Below, one piece after another: positions 43,819-54,800 of a stretch of 64,000 nucleotides of DNA. Origin of the DNA: Flavobacterium daemonense (GTDB taxonomy: Bacteria; Bacteroidota; Bacteroidia; Flavobacteriales; Flavobacteriaceae); contig NZ_VJYD01000001.1 of assembly GCF_007341385.1 (NCBI RefSeq), positions 62,001 to 126,000 on the forward strand, read 5' to 3'. The notes beneath the pieces are model-generated. The model saw only the letters and a program-made list of their open reading frames with translations. It had not been told where the DNA came from and searched no databases. How positions within the stretch are numbered: the stretch's first letter is position 1; each line of letters starts with the position of its first letter. The position numbers and the translations under genes were made by a program.

Positions 43819-44852
43819 TGAAAAAGTATTTTAATATAATTATTTGTTGTTGGCTCTTTTTTATTTCCTGTAACCAAGAAAAAAATATGAGTACTAAAAC
43901 TGATTTTGCATGGTCTGGAACAGTAACTTCTGTTGAAGATTACCCTATCGTAATTCATAAAGGTTATTTTGCAACAAAAGATAAATTTATAACAGCATTA
44001 CATAGTTCAGGAACTGAAGATGATGGATGGGGATATGATGGAACAGATATTGGAGCTGGGGGTAACATCATACCAACAGTGTTGTCACTTACTTGGGTAA
44101 GTTATGCCGAAAAAAAGTTTTGGAATATCGAGGCAACGATAGATCAAACTACTCAAAATAAAATGCTGGAGTTGTTTCGAGAAGGCTTTTATAATTGGGA
44201 TCGTGTAACAGAAAAAACTAAACACGAGACTTACAATCATATTACGATTGCTGTTGCTCCTGGCGGTGTTGTCGTGCTTTTTTTAACAGGAATTGCACAT
44301 CGAGTAGAAGTGGCAAGATATCAAGCCAAAGAAACGTTTGTGGATGTAAATGCTTTTTATGATAATCCAGATGGAGATACTCAACAGGAATTTTATGATT
44401 GGTGGTATCAACATTCGGTTCCAAAATACCTTCAGGAAAAATTCGCAAAATCTGGAATTCCTTATGGCATTTGGGATATTTATCGAGAAAAGTACAAATG
44501 GCGTTTTCATCCTTTCTTTTATAAAGAAGATTCTTTTGTTGATTTATTTATCACTTATATAAATGGTGAAGAAGATTATTTTAATAATGAAGAATTAGAT
44601 AAAAAGTTATTTAGTCATGTGGCACTTCCCCTTAATATTTCCTTTTATTTTAAAATTTATAATGGCGAAGCAAAATTTGATGAAGAAGAAATTGTAGCAG
44701 TTTTCAAAAAAATGAAAAAGAATCATCCTGATAAGAATATAGAGATAGAAATAAGACCTGCTTTTATGTACAAAACAACATCATTTACTGTAAAATGTGA
44801 AGGTGAAGAAATCCTTCTTGAAAAAACGGAAGTAAAAATGTATAAAAATTAA
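43818..44852 (+). CDS. DUF2931 lipoprotein, probable immunity protein 2
   Basis: 344 residues from the ATG at 43818, which overlaps the stop of the previous gene (TAATG). An upstream in-frame GTG at 43806 would add four residues and is rejected because the signal starts here. Lipobox LFFISC gives a lipid-anchored protein. It shares with its neighbour the blocks LSLTWVSYAEKKFW, IAVAPGGVVVLFLTGIAHRVEVARYQAKETFV and TQQEFYD, so it arose by tandem duplication and then diverged. It probably gives immunity to the lipase or to a related allele. Confidence 0.85.
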   Translation: MKKYFNIIICCWLFFISCNQEKNMSTKTDFAWSGTVTSVEDYPIVIHKGYFATKDKFITALHSSGTEDDGWGYDGTDIGAGGNIIPTVLSLTWVSYAEKKFWNIEATIDQTTQNKMLELFREGFYNWDRVTEKTKHETYNHITIAVAPGGVVVLFLTGIAHRVEVARYQAKETFVDVNAFYDNPDGDTQQEFYDWWYQHSVPKYLQEKFAKSGIPYGIWDIYREKYKWRFHPFFYKEDSFVDLFITYINGEEDYFNNEELDKKLFSHVALPLNISFYFKIYNGEAKFDEEEIVAVFKKMKKNHPDKNIEIEIRPAFMYKTTSFTVKCEGEEILLEKTEVKMYKN

Positions 44853-44856
44853 TCAT

Positions 44857-45117
44857 ATGAAAAATATATTTAGAGAAATAATATTAACTCTGATTTATTA
44901 TGTTCTTGTTTATATCCTGATGACTTTAGTATTTGATGCTTATCCTTCAAATGGAGGACCGAGTGAAGCTGTTTTTATATTGTTTGGATTTGTTTTACTA
45001 AATGTAATAATACTTATATATTATTTTGTAAAATTAGTAAAAGGTGATACATCAAAATTCGTATTGATCATAACTCATATAATTGCGATGAATATCTTAT
45101 ATAAATTATGGACATAA
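44857..45117 (+). CDS. Small three-helix membrane protein in the effector module
   Basis: 86 residues with an ATG start 4 bp after the second DUF2931 gene. Three hydrophobic helices are present: ILTLIYYVLVYILMTLVF, AVFILFGFVLLNVIILIYYFV and LIITHIIAMNILYKLW. I do not recognise the family. Its tight spacing suggests it belongs to the immunity unit, but nothing further can be said. It is followed by a terminator at 45204. Confidence 0.65.
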   Translation: MKNIFREIILTLIYYVLVYILMTLVFDAYPSNGGPSEAVFILFGFVLLNVIILIYYFVKLVKGDTSKFVLIITHIIAMNILYKLWT

Positions 45118-45203
45118 AAAATTAAAGTAAATATTTAGATTGTTTTGAAGAAAAGTTTTAGAGTTTACTAGAATGTAAAAAGTGTTTGACTCACTCCAAA
45201 CAA

Positions 45204-45238
45204 AAAAAATCCCACTTTCATAAAAAGTGGGATTTTTT
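45204..45238. terminator. Bidirectional terminator at the right end of the effector module
   Basis: Arms AAAAAATCCCACTT and AAGTGGGATTTTTT, identical to those at 38268-38302, with a different 7-base loop. It lies between converging genes ending at 45117 and 45260, and A and T tracts on both sides let it serve both. Confidence 0.92.
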
Positions 45239-45259
45239 GTTTTCAATTACAATTTTTAC

Positions 45260-45880
45260 TTATTCCTTATATAAAACAATAGTAGCTTTATAACCCGTTC
45301 CAACATTCCATTGGCTGGATTCAATCACAGTACCTTTATCGTCATAGACTTGGAATTCGGCAGTATTTGGCGAAGCTGAGCCTTCATTTAAAGCTTCAAA
45401 ATCAATTTTGTTGATACCAGGAACCAATTCAATCTTAAAACCTTGGTATTCGCCTTTCATTGTAACTTCGGGCTCAATTACTTTATCGTTTACATATACT
45501 TTGATTTTATCGCCATCCACAAAAGCAGCGTCACGATAACGAATTGTTGAAGTAAATGTTGAGGTTTTAAAACTTCCCAAAAATTGATTTTGTCTGTAAA
45601 AAATGCCTTCTGTATTTGCCGGAGTTTTGTACAGATTAGTATTGCTGAACAATTCCTCAGGATTGATTTTTGAAGGATCTGGTTTTTCAACAGGCGCTGG
45701 CGGATTCACTTTTGGAGCTTCTTCTTTTGGCGGTACAACTTCTTTTGTTTTAGGAGTTTTCGCCGGAATTGGCTTGTATTTGTTATCCAGTTCTTTTTGC
45801 GCAAACCCTTCAATCGATGTCCCGATTGCAAGAAGTAAGAACAAAAACGTTATCCTATTTTTCAATTGTAATAAATGCAT
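45260..45880 (-). CDS. Hypothetical secreted protein with proline-rich hinge
   Basis: 206 residues with an ATG start. A signal peptide is present (1-27, IEGFAQ). A Pro/Lys/Glu linker (about 35-75, with repeated PPKEEAPKVNPPAPVEKPDPS) leads to a beta-rich globular part (about 95-206) with FRYRDAAFVDGDKIKVYVND-like sheet sequence. I do not recognise the family. The architecture suggests a periplasmic or outer-membrane protein spanning the cell wall. It lies 114 bp past the OmpA-family gene in the same direction. Confidence 0.65.
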   Translation of the reverse strand: MHLLQLKNRITFLFLLLAIGTSIEGFAQKELDNKYKPIPAKTPKTKEVVPPKEEAPKVNPPAPVEKPDPSKINPEELFSNTNLYKTPANTEGIFYRQNQFLGSFKTSTFTSTIRYRDAAFVDGDKIKVYVNDKVIEPEVTMKGEYQGFKIELVPGINKIDFEALNEGSASPNTAEFQVYDDKGTVIESSQWNVGTGYKATIVLYKE

Positions 45881-45994
45881 ATATTCTTAAAATTAATTTG
45901 TTTATCTCTATATGTATAAACATTTAATTGTTGCATTTATTGCATTTACAACAAACTGAAAAAGATTTTACAAGTATTTTTTTGTTTCCAAAAC

Positions 45995-47923
45995 CTACAT
46001 TTTAGTAATAATAAATTCGCTTCGTCTGTTCATTTGATGTTGTGCTTCGGTACACGGAACGCCGTTTGAACAATCATTGATAAGCTGTGTTTCGCCATAA
46101 CCAATAGCACTTTCAATACGTTCAGGAGCAATGCCTTGCGAAATAATGTAATCGCGTGTGGCTTTTGCTCTTCGGTCAGAAAGTTCGAGGTTGTATTGAT
46201 CATTGGCACGAGAATCGGTGTGGGATTCAATTTTAATGACAACGCTAGGATATTGAGTCATTAAAAGGACCACTTTATTCAGCTCGATTGCGGCGTCATA
46301 GCGAACATCCGATTTATCGAGATCAAAAAATATAATTCCAATTTTGATTTTCAGCAAACCGTCTTTTCGTTCAATAAGAGCAGGATCAAGTCCAATAGGA
46401 ACTTCGGTTATGCCCGAATTTTCAGGAGTAAGAATTGCTTTTGTACTGGTCGTAAAATTATCTTTTGCCGCTTCAATTGTATACGGCGTACGGCATTCAA
46501 TGTTATCAGCAAATTCGAATTTTCCATCAATGCTGGAAACCGTTTCCTGCAGTTTTTGGTTATCACTATTTTTTAAAGTTACGATCGCTCCGGGAATATT
46601 TTTGTTCGAAATAGCATCAAAAACATAGCCGTTTATCGACTGAACGCAGCTTCTTTCAAAGGAATAAATATCGTCATCGCCTTTGCCTGTTTTTCTGTTT
46701 GAGCAAACAAAACCCTTATTGGTTTCTTCATTTACAATATAGCCAAAATCATCCATACTGCTGTTTAGCGGAGCACCGAGATTGACAGGTTCTTCAAAAA
46801 CTTCATTGTTGAGTCGGCTTTCAAAAACATCAAGTCCGCCAAGACCTAAGAAACCATCAGAAGCAAAATAAAGGGCTTTATCGGTAATGAAAGGAAACAT
46901 TTCGCGTCCGCTGGTATTTATTTTTTCTCCAAGATTTTTTGGATTCGAATATTGGTCATTTCCTAAAATATCAACCACAAAAATATCAGCAGAACCAATT
47001 GTGCCCGGCATATCAGAAACAAAATACAGTTTTTTTCCGTCTTTGCTCACCGTTGGCTGTCCAACGGAATAACTATCACTGTTAAAAGGCAATTCTTTTA
47101 CATTTTCCCACTTCACAGATCCATTGCCATTTTCTACAGCAGTAGCCGAGTAAATTTTTAAATTATTAACGCCTTTGCTGTCTCTTTTTAGTTTTCCGTT
47201 GTAGTTGTTTCGGGTAAAATAAATGGTTTTTTCGTCAGGCGAAAATGCCACACAGGCTTCATGGTATTGCGTTGTGATTTCTTTTCCGAAACGTTCTTTA
47301 AAACTCACATTTGTCTGTTGCGGACTTATTTTTCCGAGCTGCATATTTAAATAAGGTTGATCATTCCATCCATATTTATTTGTTTTTAAATAGGAGGAAT
47401 CAACTGTTGTGGAATACACCAAATCACCTTTGTAGAACATTGGTCCCATATCAGAGTAAGCCGAATTAATGTCGAGATTTTCAAGCAAAAACTGTGGTTT
47501 TAGCTTTTTGATGTCTTCGAGCGTTACAGTTTTAAGAGAGAAATTCTGACCTCTGGAATCGGATGTTTTTTGTTTTTCAGAAAAGTTTTTCATCCATTTT
47601 TTTGCCAATTCATAATTCTGAATTCCCTGCAAAGACTGCGCATATCGGAAATAATATTCGGCAGAAACTTCATTTGGATAATCAGACAGCAGTTTTTTGT
47701 AATATTTGCTGGCATTTTCCATTTGCGTATTGAAGTAATAAGCATCGCCGGCGCGCTGAAGCATTTCTTTAGAAACATCTCCGTCATTAATAGACATTTC
47801 ATACGACTTTGCTGCATCTATATAATACATTTTATCAAAAAGAGCATCGGCCGTTTTGTTCTTCGTTTGCGAACAAACCAATTGAATGGCGAGCAAGACA
47901 AGTATAGTAATTCTTCTTTTCAT
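45995..47923 (-). CDS. OmpA-family protein with TPR and PD40 repeats (PorE-like)
   Basis: 642 residues with an ATG start. A signal peptide is present (1-19). Order: TPR-like helices (about 20-110), a PD40/WD40-type propeller (about 150-420, with repeated KDGKKLYFVSDMPG and DKALYFASDG blades), a carboxypeptidase-regulatory-like domain (about 430-510, NGYVFDAISNKNIPGAIVTL), and an OmpA peptidoglycan-binding domain (about 530-642, IESHTDSRANDQYNLELSDRRA). This order matches PorE of Porphyromonas gingivalis, part of the T9SS. It sits 11 bp after the PorP/SprF gene and probably anchors that complex to the cell wall. Confidence 0.9.
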   Translation of the reverse strand: MKRRITILVLLAIQLVCSQTKNKTADALFDKMYYIDAAKSYEMSINDGDVSKEMLQRAGDAYYFNTQMENASKYYKKLLSDYPNEVSAEYYFRYAQSLQGIQNYELAKKWMKNFSEKQKTSDSRGQNFSLKTVTLEDIKKLKPQFLLENLDINSAYSDMGPMFYKGDLVYSTTVDSSYLKTNKYGWNDQPYLNMQLGKISPQQTNVSFKERFGKEITTQYHEACVAFSPDEKTIYFTRNNYNGKLKRDSKGVNNLKIYSATAVENGNGSVKWENVKELPFNSDSYSVGQPTVSKDGKKLYFVSDMPGTIGSADIFVVDILGNDQYSNPKNLGEKINTSGREMFPFITDKALYFASDGFLGLGGLDVFESRLNNEVFEEPVNLGAPLNSSMDDFGYIVNEETNKGFVCSNRKTGKGDDDIYSFERSCVQSINGYVFDAISNKNIPGAIVTLKNSDNQKLQETVSSIDGKFEFADNIECRTPYTIEAAKDNFTTSTKAILTPENSGITEVPIGLDPALIERKDGLLKIKIGIIFFDLDKSDVRYDAAIELNKVVLLMTQYPSVVIKIESHTDSRANDQYNLELSDRRAKATRDYIISQGIAPERIESAIGYGETQLINDCSNGVPCTEAQHQMNRRSEFIITKM

Positions 47924-47934
47924 AAAATACAGTA

Positions 47935-48858
47935 TTAAAAGAATCGTGGAGATTTTAAACCTTTTTTGCGTGATACTAATTCAAATCGGAGCATGATTTC
48001 GTGCGTTCCGCTGTTATAATTCTGCAATGCGGTTGTGGTATAATCATAAGCGTAACCTACGGTGAACTGAGGTGCAATTTGCAATGCGGCCATAGCGCTC
48101 ACAGAATCGGAAGTACGGTAGGAAACACCAAGCGTAATTACTTCACTAAACATAAAATTGGCTGAAAAATCTGCAATTAATGGCGCTCCAGATACATATT
48201 TAAGCAACATTGCCGGTTTGAATTTTGTATTTGGCGAAAGATCGAAAACAATACCTCCAATTAAGTACAAATGCATTCTTTCGTTTACAAGATCATCGGC
48301 GATGTCATCATAATTATAGCGTTCTCTGGTCAGAAAATTTGGAATTGATAATCCGATATAATCGCGTTCGCCATGCCAGTATAAACCAGCTCCAACTACG
48401 GGCACAAATTTATTGGTGATGTTGTCACGAAACTGTACATCAGGATCGCGGTGGCTTCCTTTTGTCCAGTCGATGTTTAAAACCCTTCCGCCGCCTTTTA
48501 CACCAAAAGACAATTTATGGGTTTGTCCCGATTGAATGGTATAAGAGAAATTTCCATCAATATATTGTTCTTCAGAAGGACCGATCGATTCACTGACAAC
48601 AGACAAACCAAGTCCGACATTTTTGGCAATTGGCGTGTCAAGCGAAAAAGACTGCGTAGTTGGCGCTCCGTCCAGACCGACCCATTGCGTTCTGTAGATT
48701 CCTCTTATGGCCAAATGTCCCAATGATCCTGCATAAGCCGAGTTTACCGTGAGTGTATTATACATATACTGCGTGTATTGCGGTTCCTGTTGTGCATAAG
48801 CACCAAAGACAGAAAGCGCTGAAATTATCGTAAAAATCTTTTTTATATACTTAATCAT
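47935..48858 (-). CDS. PorP/SprF-family type IX secretion membrane protein
   Basis: 307 residues from the ATG at 48858; an in-frame TTG two codons upstream is less likely. A signal peptide is present (ending GAYAQQ). The family mark QEPQYTQYMYNTLTVNSAYAGS is complete, followed by WVGLDGAPTTQSFSLDTPI and a barrel ending in LRFELVSRKKGLKSPRFF. In Flavobacterium SprF is needed to export the adhesin SprB, and PorP/SprF genes pair with adhesins having type B C-terminal domains. The giant adhesin gene ends 20 bp upstream. Confidence 0.94.
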   Translation of the reverse strand: MIKYIKKIFTIISALSVFGAYAQQEPQYTQYMYNTLTVNSAYAGSLGHLAIRGIYRTQWVGLDGAPTTQSFSLDTPIAKNVGLGLSVVSESIGPSEEQYIDGNFSYTIQSGQTHKLSFGVKGGGRVLNIDWTKGSHRDPDVQFRDNITNKFVPVVGAGLYWHGERDYIGLSIPNFLTRERYNYDDIADDLVNERMHLYLIGGIVFDLSPNTKFKPAMLLKYVSGAPLIADFSANFMFSEVITLGVSYRTSDSVSAMAALQIAPQFTVGYAYDYTTTALQNYNSGTHEIMLRFELVSRKKGLKSPRFF

Positions 48859-48878
48859 AGCCAATAATTTTGGTTATC

Positions 48879-51800
48879 CTAATTTTTTAAATAAACCCAT
48901 CCAGAAGTTTTTTCAGAACCATCTCCAAGATCCAGAATGTAGAAATAGGTTCCTTCTGGAAGTGTTTTCGCAGATCCTTTTTCTTTACCGTCCCAAGTGT
49001 TGTCATATCCTTTTTTGAAGTAAACTATATTACCCCAACGATTAAATATGGATAGTTCATTATTTGGATACTGTGTAATACAATCGATATAGAAAGTATC
49101 GTTCTGACCATCATCATTTGGTGAAAATTCATTCCAGATTTTCAAACAACTCGGCTTAACAGTTGCACTGTCTTGATTGTTTGAAGGATTGGTATCAATT
49201 TGATCCATTGATGACAAGAAAGCAATGTTTAGATAATCGTTAACATCAACCACTTTTACTTTTAAAGTCAATGTTTGAATGCCTTTTGGCGCAACATTAG
49301 GAATTTTCCAAATTCCGGTTGATCCGTCATATGATCCAGCCGTTGCTGTGGCATTTTCTAATTGATATCCTTTTGGAAGAAGATCTTTTATCTCAACATT
49401 TGTTGCCGCTAGGTTTCCAAGGTTTTCGGCCGTAATAGTAAATACTACGCTGCTGTACATGGCAACATCTGTTTGGTCAACTTCTTTATTTATCGCAATA
49501 TCCGTTGACGGAATGTTGATGAATTCTGAATCTTCGTCATCTTCGCTTTGATCGCCATTGTCATTATTTGGTTTACTGTCGGGATCAAATTGGTTCGAAG
49601 CTGTAACCTGCGCCATATTCACATAATCGGTATGTTCAAGTCCTTTAGGATTAGCAACTGTAACTTGATAAGTTAGCGTCACGCCACCAACAGGAACAGT
49701 AAGATTTGCCCATTTGATTGTATTATTGCTGAAAATTCCGCCGTTGCTGATGTTTGTAATATTGCGATAACCTAACGGAATTATATCATCAACATTAACT
49801 CCCGTTGCAACACTTGGACCTGCATTGTCGAGCTGTAACGTAAACGTTATCACTTCATTTACATTTGCATTTTTGTTGCTTACTGTTTTATCCAAACTTA
49901 AATCGGCAACCGCAACGTTGATATGAAGGCTCGCATAATCATCTTCGGTTACAACTCCATTATTAGGCGTTGAGTCTGGATCAGGCAAATTGCTGGCTAT
50001 AATTTCAGTTGTATTCGTGTATTCATTCGCAGCTCCTGATGGCGGATTTACGGTTGTATAAATATCAAGCGATTCATCGTTGCCCGCAGTAACAATACCT
50101 ACATTCCAAACACCAGTAATATAATTGTAAAGTCCGCTGGTAGGAGCGCTAGTTAAATATTTGAATCCCGGAGGAAGCAAATCTTTAACAGACACACCAC
50201 TAGCATTTGCCGGCCCGTCATTTTTAACCGTAACGGTGAAAATAACAGTTGAACCTACATCATAAGTTGCATTAGCATTTAATGCCGTTTTAGTCAACGA
50301 TAAGTCGGCCATTACAATTACTGGTGTAACCGAAATACTGTCATAATCATCCTCGGTCACAACTCCATTTCCTGGAGTACTGTCTGGATCATGCTGATCT
50401 GATGTCATGATTTCGGCAGTATTCAAGAATTCATTTGCCGTGCCAGTTGGCGCTTTTACAAAAGCATTAATCAATAACGTATGGCTGTTTCCTGGTAAAA
50501 TTGGTCCCGGAGTCCATATTCCGGTTGCAGGATCGTAGCTTCCAGATGTTGAGTTGAAAAATGCATATTGATATCCAGAAGGCAGAACATCTTTAATGGT
50601 TACTCCAGTTGAAACACTTGGACCATCATTAGTTACCGTAATTGAAAACGCAATTGCAGAGCCAACAGCAGGAGTGAGGTTATTGCCCACGACATTTTTC
50701 TCTAAAGAAAGATCTGTTTCTGCTGGAACCGGAGTAATCAATACAGAATTCATATCATCTTCACCGGCAACATTATTGTTTGGTGTCGAATCTGGATCGG
50801 CTATATTTGATGAAAAGACCTCTGCAATATTATTGTAATTGCCAGTTATATTTACTTTGGCACCAATCAATAAAGATTCTGAAACTCCATTCGGAATTGT
50901 TCCAATGTCCCAAATTCCAGTCGTATTATGATATTGACCTTTAGTTGAGCTATAAACAACATATTCAAATCCGCTTGGAAGCAAATCTTTTACGCTTACT
51001 CCAGTCGCTGTTTGCGGACCGCTGTTTGTTACTATGATTTCAAAGGTAACAGTTGCGCCAAAAATCGGACTTAAATTTCCACCAATAACAGATTTAGTAA
51101 GCGATAAGTCGGCCATAGGAATAGTTGGGACAGTAGTCGCTGTTGCGTAATCATCTTCTGTCGTAATTCCATTGTTTGGCGTTGAATTTGGATCTGGCAG
51201 ATTGCTCGCCGTTACTTCAGCAATATTAGTGTAATTGCCTGTAGCATTTACTGTTGCTGTTATTTGCAAAGTTTGAGAATCGCCATTTAGTAAAGAACCA
51301 ATATTCCATCTTCCAGTTGTTCTGTTATATGTTCCTTTAGTAGCGCTGAAGCTGCCAAAAGTATATCCTGTCGGAAGCAAATCAGTAACGATTACGCCAG
51401 CCGTATTTTGAGGCCCGCTGTTTGTAATCACAACTTCAAAAGTAACTGTAGAACCAATTAGTGGTGTTGCATTATCTACCGTTTTAGTCAACGATAAATT
51501 AGCAGCCTGAGTGATAGGTACTGTCGTCGCAGTCGCATAATCATCTTCGGTTGTAACACCATTATTTGGCGCCGAATCAGGATCAGGAAGACCAGCCGCA
51601 GTAATTTCGGCTGCATTTACATAATTTCCTGTGAGATTAACGGTTGCGGCAATCTGTAAAGTTTCAGATTGTCCGTTAGTTAAGTTTCCAATCATCCATA
51701 ATCCCGTTGTTGGATTATAAGTTCCTGTTGTTGCTGTAAATCCGTTGTAAGTGTATCCTGTCGGAAGCAAATCAGTAACTTGAACGCCTGTATTATCCTG

Positions 51801-54800
51801 CGGACCATTATTAGTAACTACAACTTGGAAAGTAACCTGAGCACCAACTAATGGAGTAGCATTGCTTACCGTTTTAGTCAATGATAAATCCGAACTTAGA
51901 CTCGTTGGCGTTACAGTTGCAGTCGCATAATCGTCTTCCGTAGCAACGGCATTATTTGGTGTTGAATCTGGATCAGGAAGACCAGCTGCAGTTGCCTCAG
52001 CAATGTTTAGATAATTACCAGTTGGGTTTACAGTTCCTGTTATTTGCAAAGTTTCCGATTTCCCATTGATTAAATTTCCAATGTTCCATAATCCCGTTGT
52101 TGGATTATAAGTTCCTGTTGAAACTGTAAATCCGTTATAGGTGTATCCTGTCGGAAGCAAATCAGTCACTTGAACGCCTGTATTGTCTTGCGGACCATTA
52201 TTAGTTGCCACAACTTCAAAAGTAACCTGAGCACCAACTAATGGCGTCGCATTATTTACTGTTTTAGTCAATGATAAATCTGAAGCCAAACTTGTTGGAG
52301 TCGTCGTTGCAGTCGCATAATCATCTTCCGTAGCAACGGCATTATTTGGCGTTGAATCTGGATCAGGAAGACCAGCTGCAGTTACCTCAGCAATGTTTAG
52401 ATAATTACCAGTTGGGTTTACAGTTGCAGTAATTTGAAGCGTTTCAGTTTTTCCATTGGCTAAGTTTCCAATTACCCATAATCCCGTTGTTGTATCATAA
52501 GTTCCCGTTGTTGATGTAAATCCGTTAAAGGTGTATCCTGTCGGAAGCAAATCAGTAACTTGAACGCCCGTATTATCCTGCGGACCATTATTAGTCACCA
52601 CAACTTGGAAAGTAACATGAGCCCCCACTAATGGAGTAGCATTATTCACTGTTTTAGTCAAAGATAAATCCGAAGCCAAGCTTATAGGCGTCGTGGTGGC
52701 TTCTGCATAATCATCTTCTGAATTTGGACCATTATTTGGAGTAGAGTCAAAATCATTTTCATCAGCTGCGGTGACTTCGGCACTATTTGTATAATTTCCA
52801 GTAGGATTAACTGTCGCTAAAATTTGCAAAGTTTCCGATTTTCCATTGACTATACTGCCAATATTCCATATTCCTGTAGTTGGATTATAAGTTCCATCTG
52901 ATACCGTATAAGCATTAAATGTATAACCAGATGGTAATAAATCAGTTACTTGAACTCCGGTGTTATCAAGAGAACCATTGTTTGTCAATACAACTTCAAA
53001 AGTAACTATTGAACCTACTAATGGCGTTGTATTATTTACTTTTTTAGTCAATGATAAATCAGAATCAAAAAGAAGTCGTACTGCTACTACAGCATCTTTT
53101 GCATAATCATCTTCCGTTGTAACACCGTTATTTGGCGTTGAATCAGGGTCAGGAAGATCGGCGGCGGTAACTTCAGCAATATTAGTGTAGTCACCTCCGT
53201 CATTAATAATCGCTAAGACTTGTAAAGTCTCTGATTGGCCAGCTGGTAAATTCCCAATATTCCATAACCCTGTTGCTTGGTCATAAGTTCCTCTAGAATT
53301 TGTATAACTAGTGAAAGTATATCCAGAAGGAAGTAAATCTTTAACCTGAACACCAGTATTATTCTGCGGACCGTTATTAGTGATTACAATTTCAAAAGTA
53401 ACAGGATCACCAATAACTTGGGTTGTGTTTTTAAATATTTTGGTTATCGATAAATCAGAACTTTGAGCCGTTGGAGTAACTGTAGCCGTAGCATAATCAT
53501 CTTCGGTTGTAACACCATTATTTGGCGTAGAGTCAGGGTCATCAAAGTCTGCAGCCGTCACTTCAGCAACATTAACATAATTTCCAGTTCCATTTACAAT
53601 TGCTGTTATTTGCAACGTTTCAGATTTGCCATTAGCAATGTCGCCAACAGTCCATATACCGGTTGCAGGTACATAAGTTCCTGTTGAAAGAGTATATCCT
53701 GAGAAAGTATAACCTGATGGAAGCAAATCGGTAACCTGAACATTTTTATTGTCATCTTTTCCGCCATTTGAAATCACAACTTCAAAAGTAACCTGAGAAC
53801 CCACTAACGGAGTAGCATTATTTACTGTTTTAGTCAGAGATAAATCAGACACCGGAGGTGGAGGAGGCGTTTCTGCTCTAGTTCCTACTAATGCAGTTGC
53901 AAAATCATCTTCTAATATGGCTCCATTGTTTGGCGTTGAATCTGGATCAGGAAGATCTGCTGCAGTAACTTCGGCTCTATTAATAAAGTTTCCAATGGCA
54001 TTGGCTATAGCCGAAATTTGCAAGCTTTCAGATTGTCCATTTCTTAAGTTTCCAATATTCCATAATCCAGTAGTTGCATTATAAGTTCCTGTTGAAACAG
54101 TGTATCTTGTAAAAGCAAAACCAGCAGGAAGCAAATCGGTTACTTGTACGCCAGTATTGTCCTGTGGACCACTATTGGTAACTATTAACTCAAATGTGAT
54201 CTCTGTATTTACAATTGGATTAGAATCACTAACCGTTTTAGTCAATGACAAATCAGACTGAAGTGGAACAGGCGTAACAGTTGCCGATGCATAATCATCT
54301 TCTGTTGTGCTGCCGTTATTCGGAGTCGAATCTGGATCAGCAACACTGCTTGCGGTTACCTCAGCAAAATTAAGATAATCACCAGTCGGATTTACCGTTG
54401 CTGTGATCTGTAAAGTTTGAGAAGCGCCATTTGATAAATTTCCAATTGTCCATAATCCTGTTGCCGAATCGTAGCTTCCGGCTGTTGAACTGTAAGAAGC
54501 ATAAGTATACCCGGTCGGAAGAAGATCTGTCACCGTTACACCACTAGTATCTTGAGGTCCAGCATTGCTTATCTGAACGCTGAAAATTACTTGCGAGCCT
54601 ACGAGCGGAGTCGCATTGTTTACTGTTTTAGTTACAGATAAATCAGCTGATTGAGCAACAGGAACTGTTGATACAGTTGCATAATCATCTTCGGTGGTAA
54701 CACCATTATTTGGAGTAGAATCAGAATCTGGCTGATCGCTGGCAGTTACTTCAGCAATGTTGGTATAATTGCCAGAAGCATTTACTGTTGCTCTAATTTG

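Noticed and set aside
51541..53106. Regularly spaced repeats that might suggest a CRISPR or integron array
   Set aside because: They lie within one open reading frame and encode DUF11 domains in phase.
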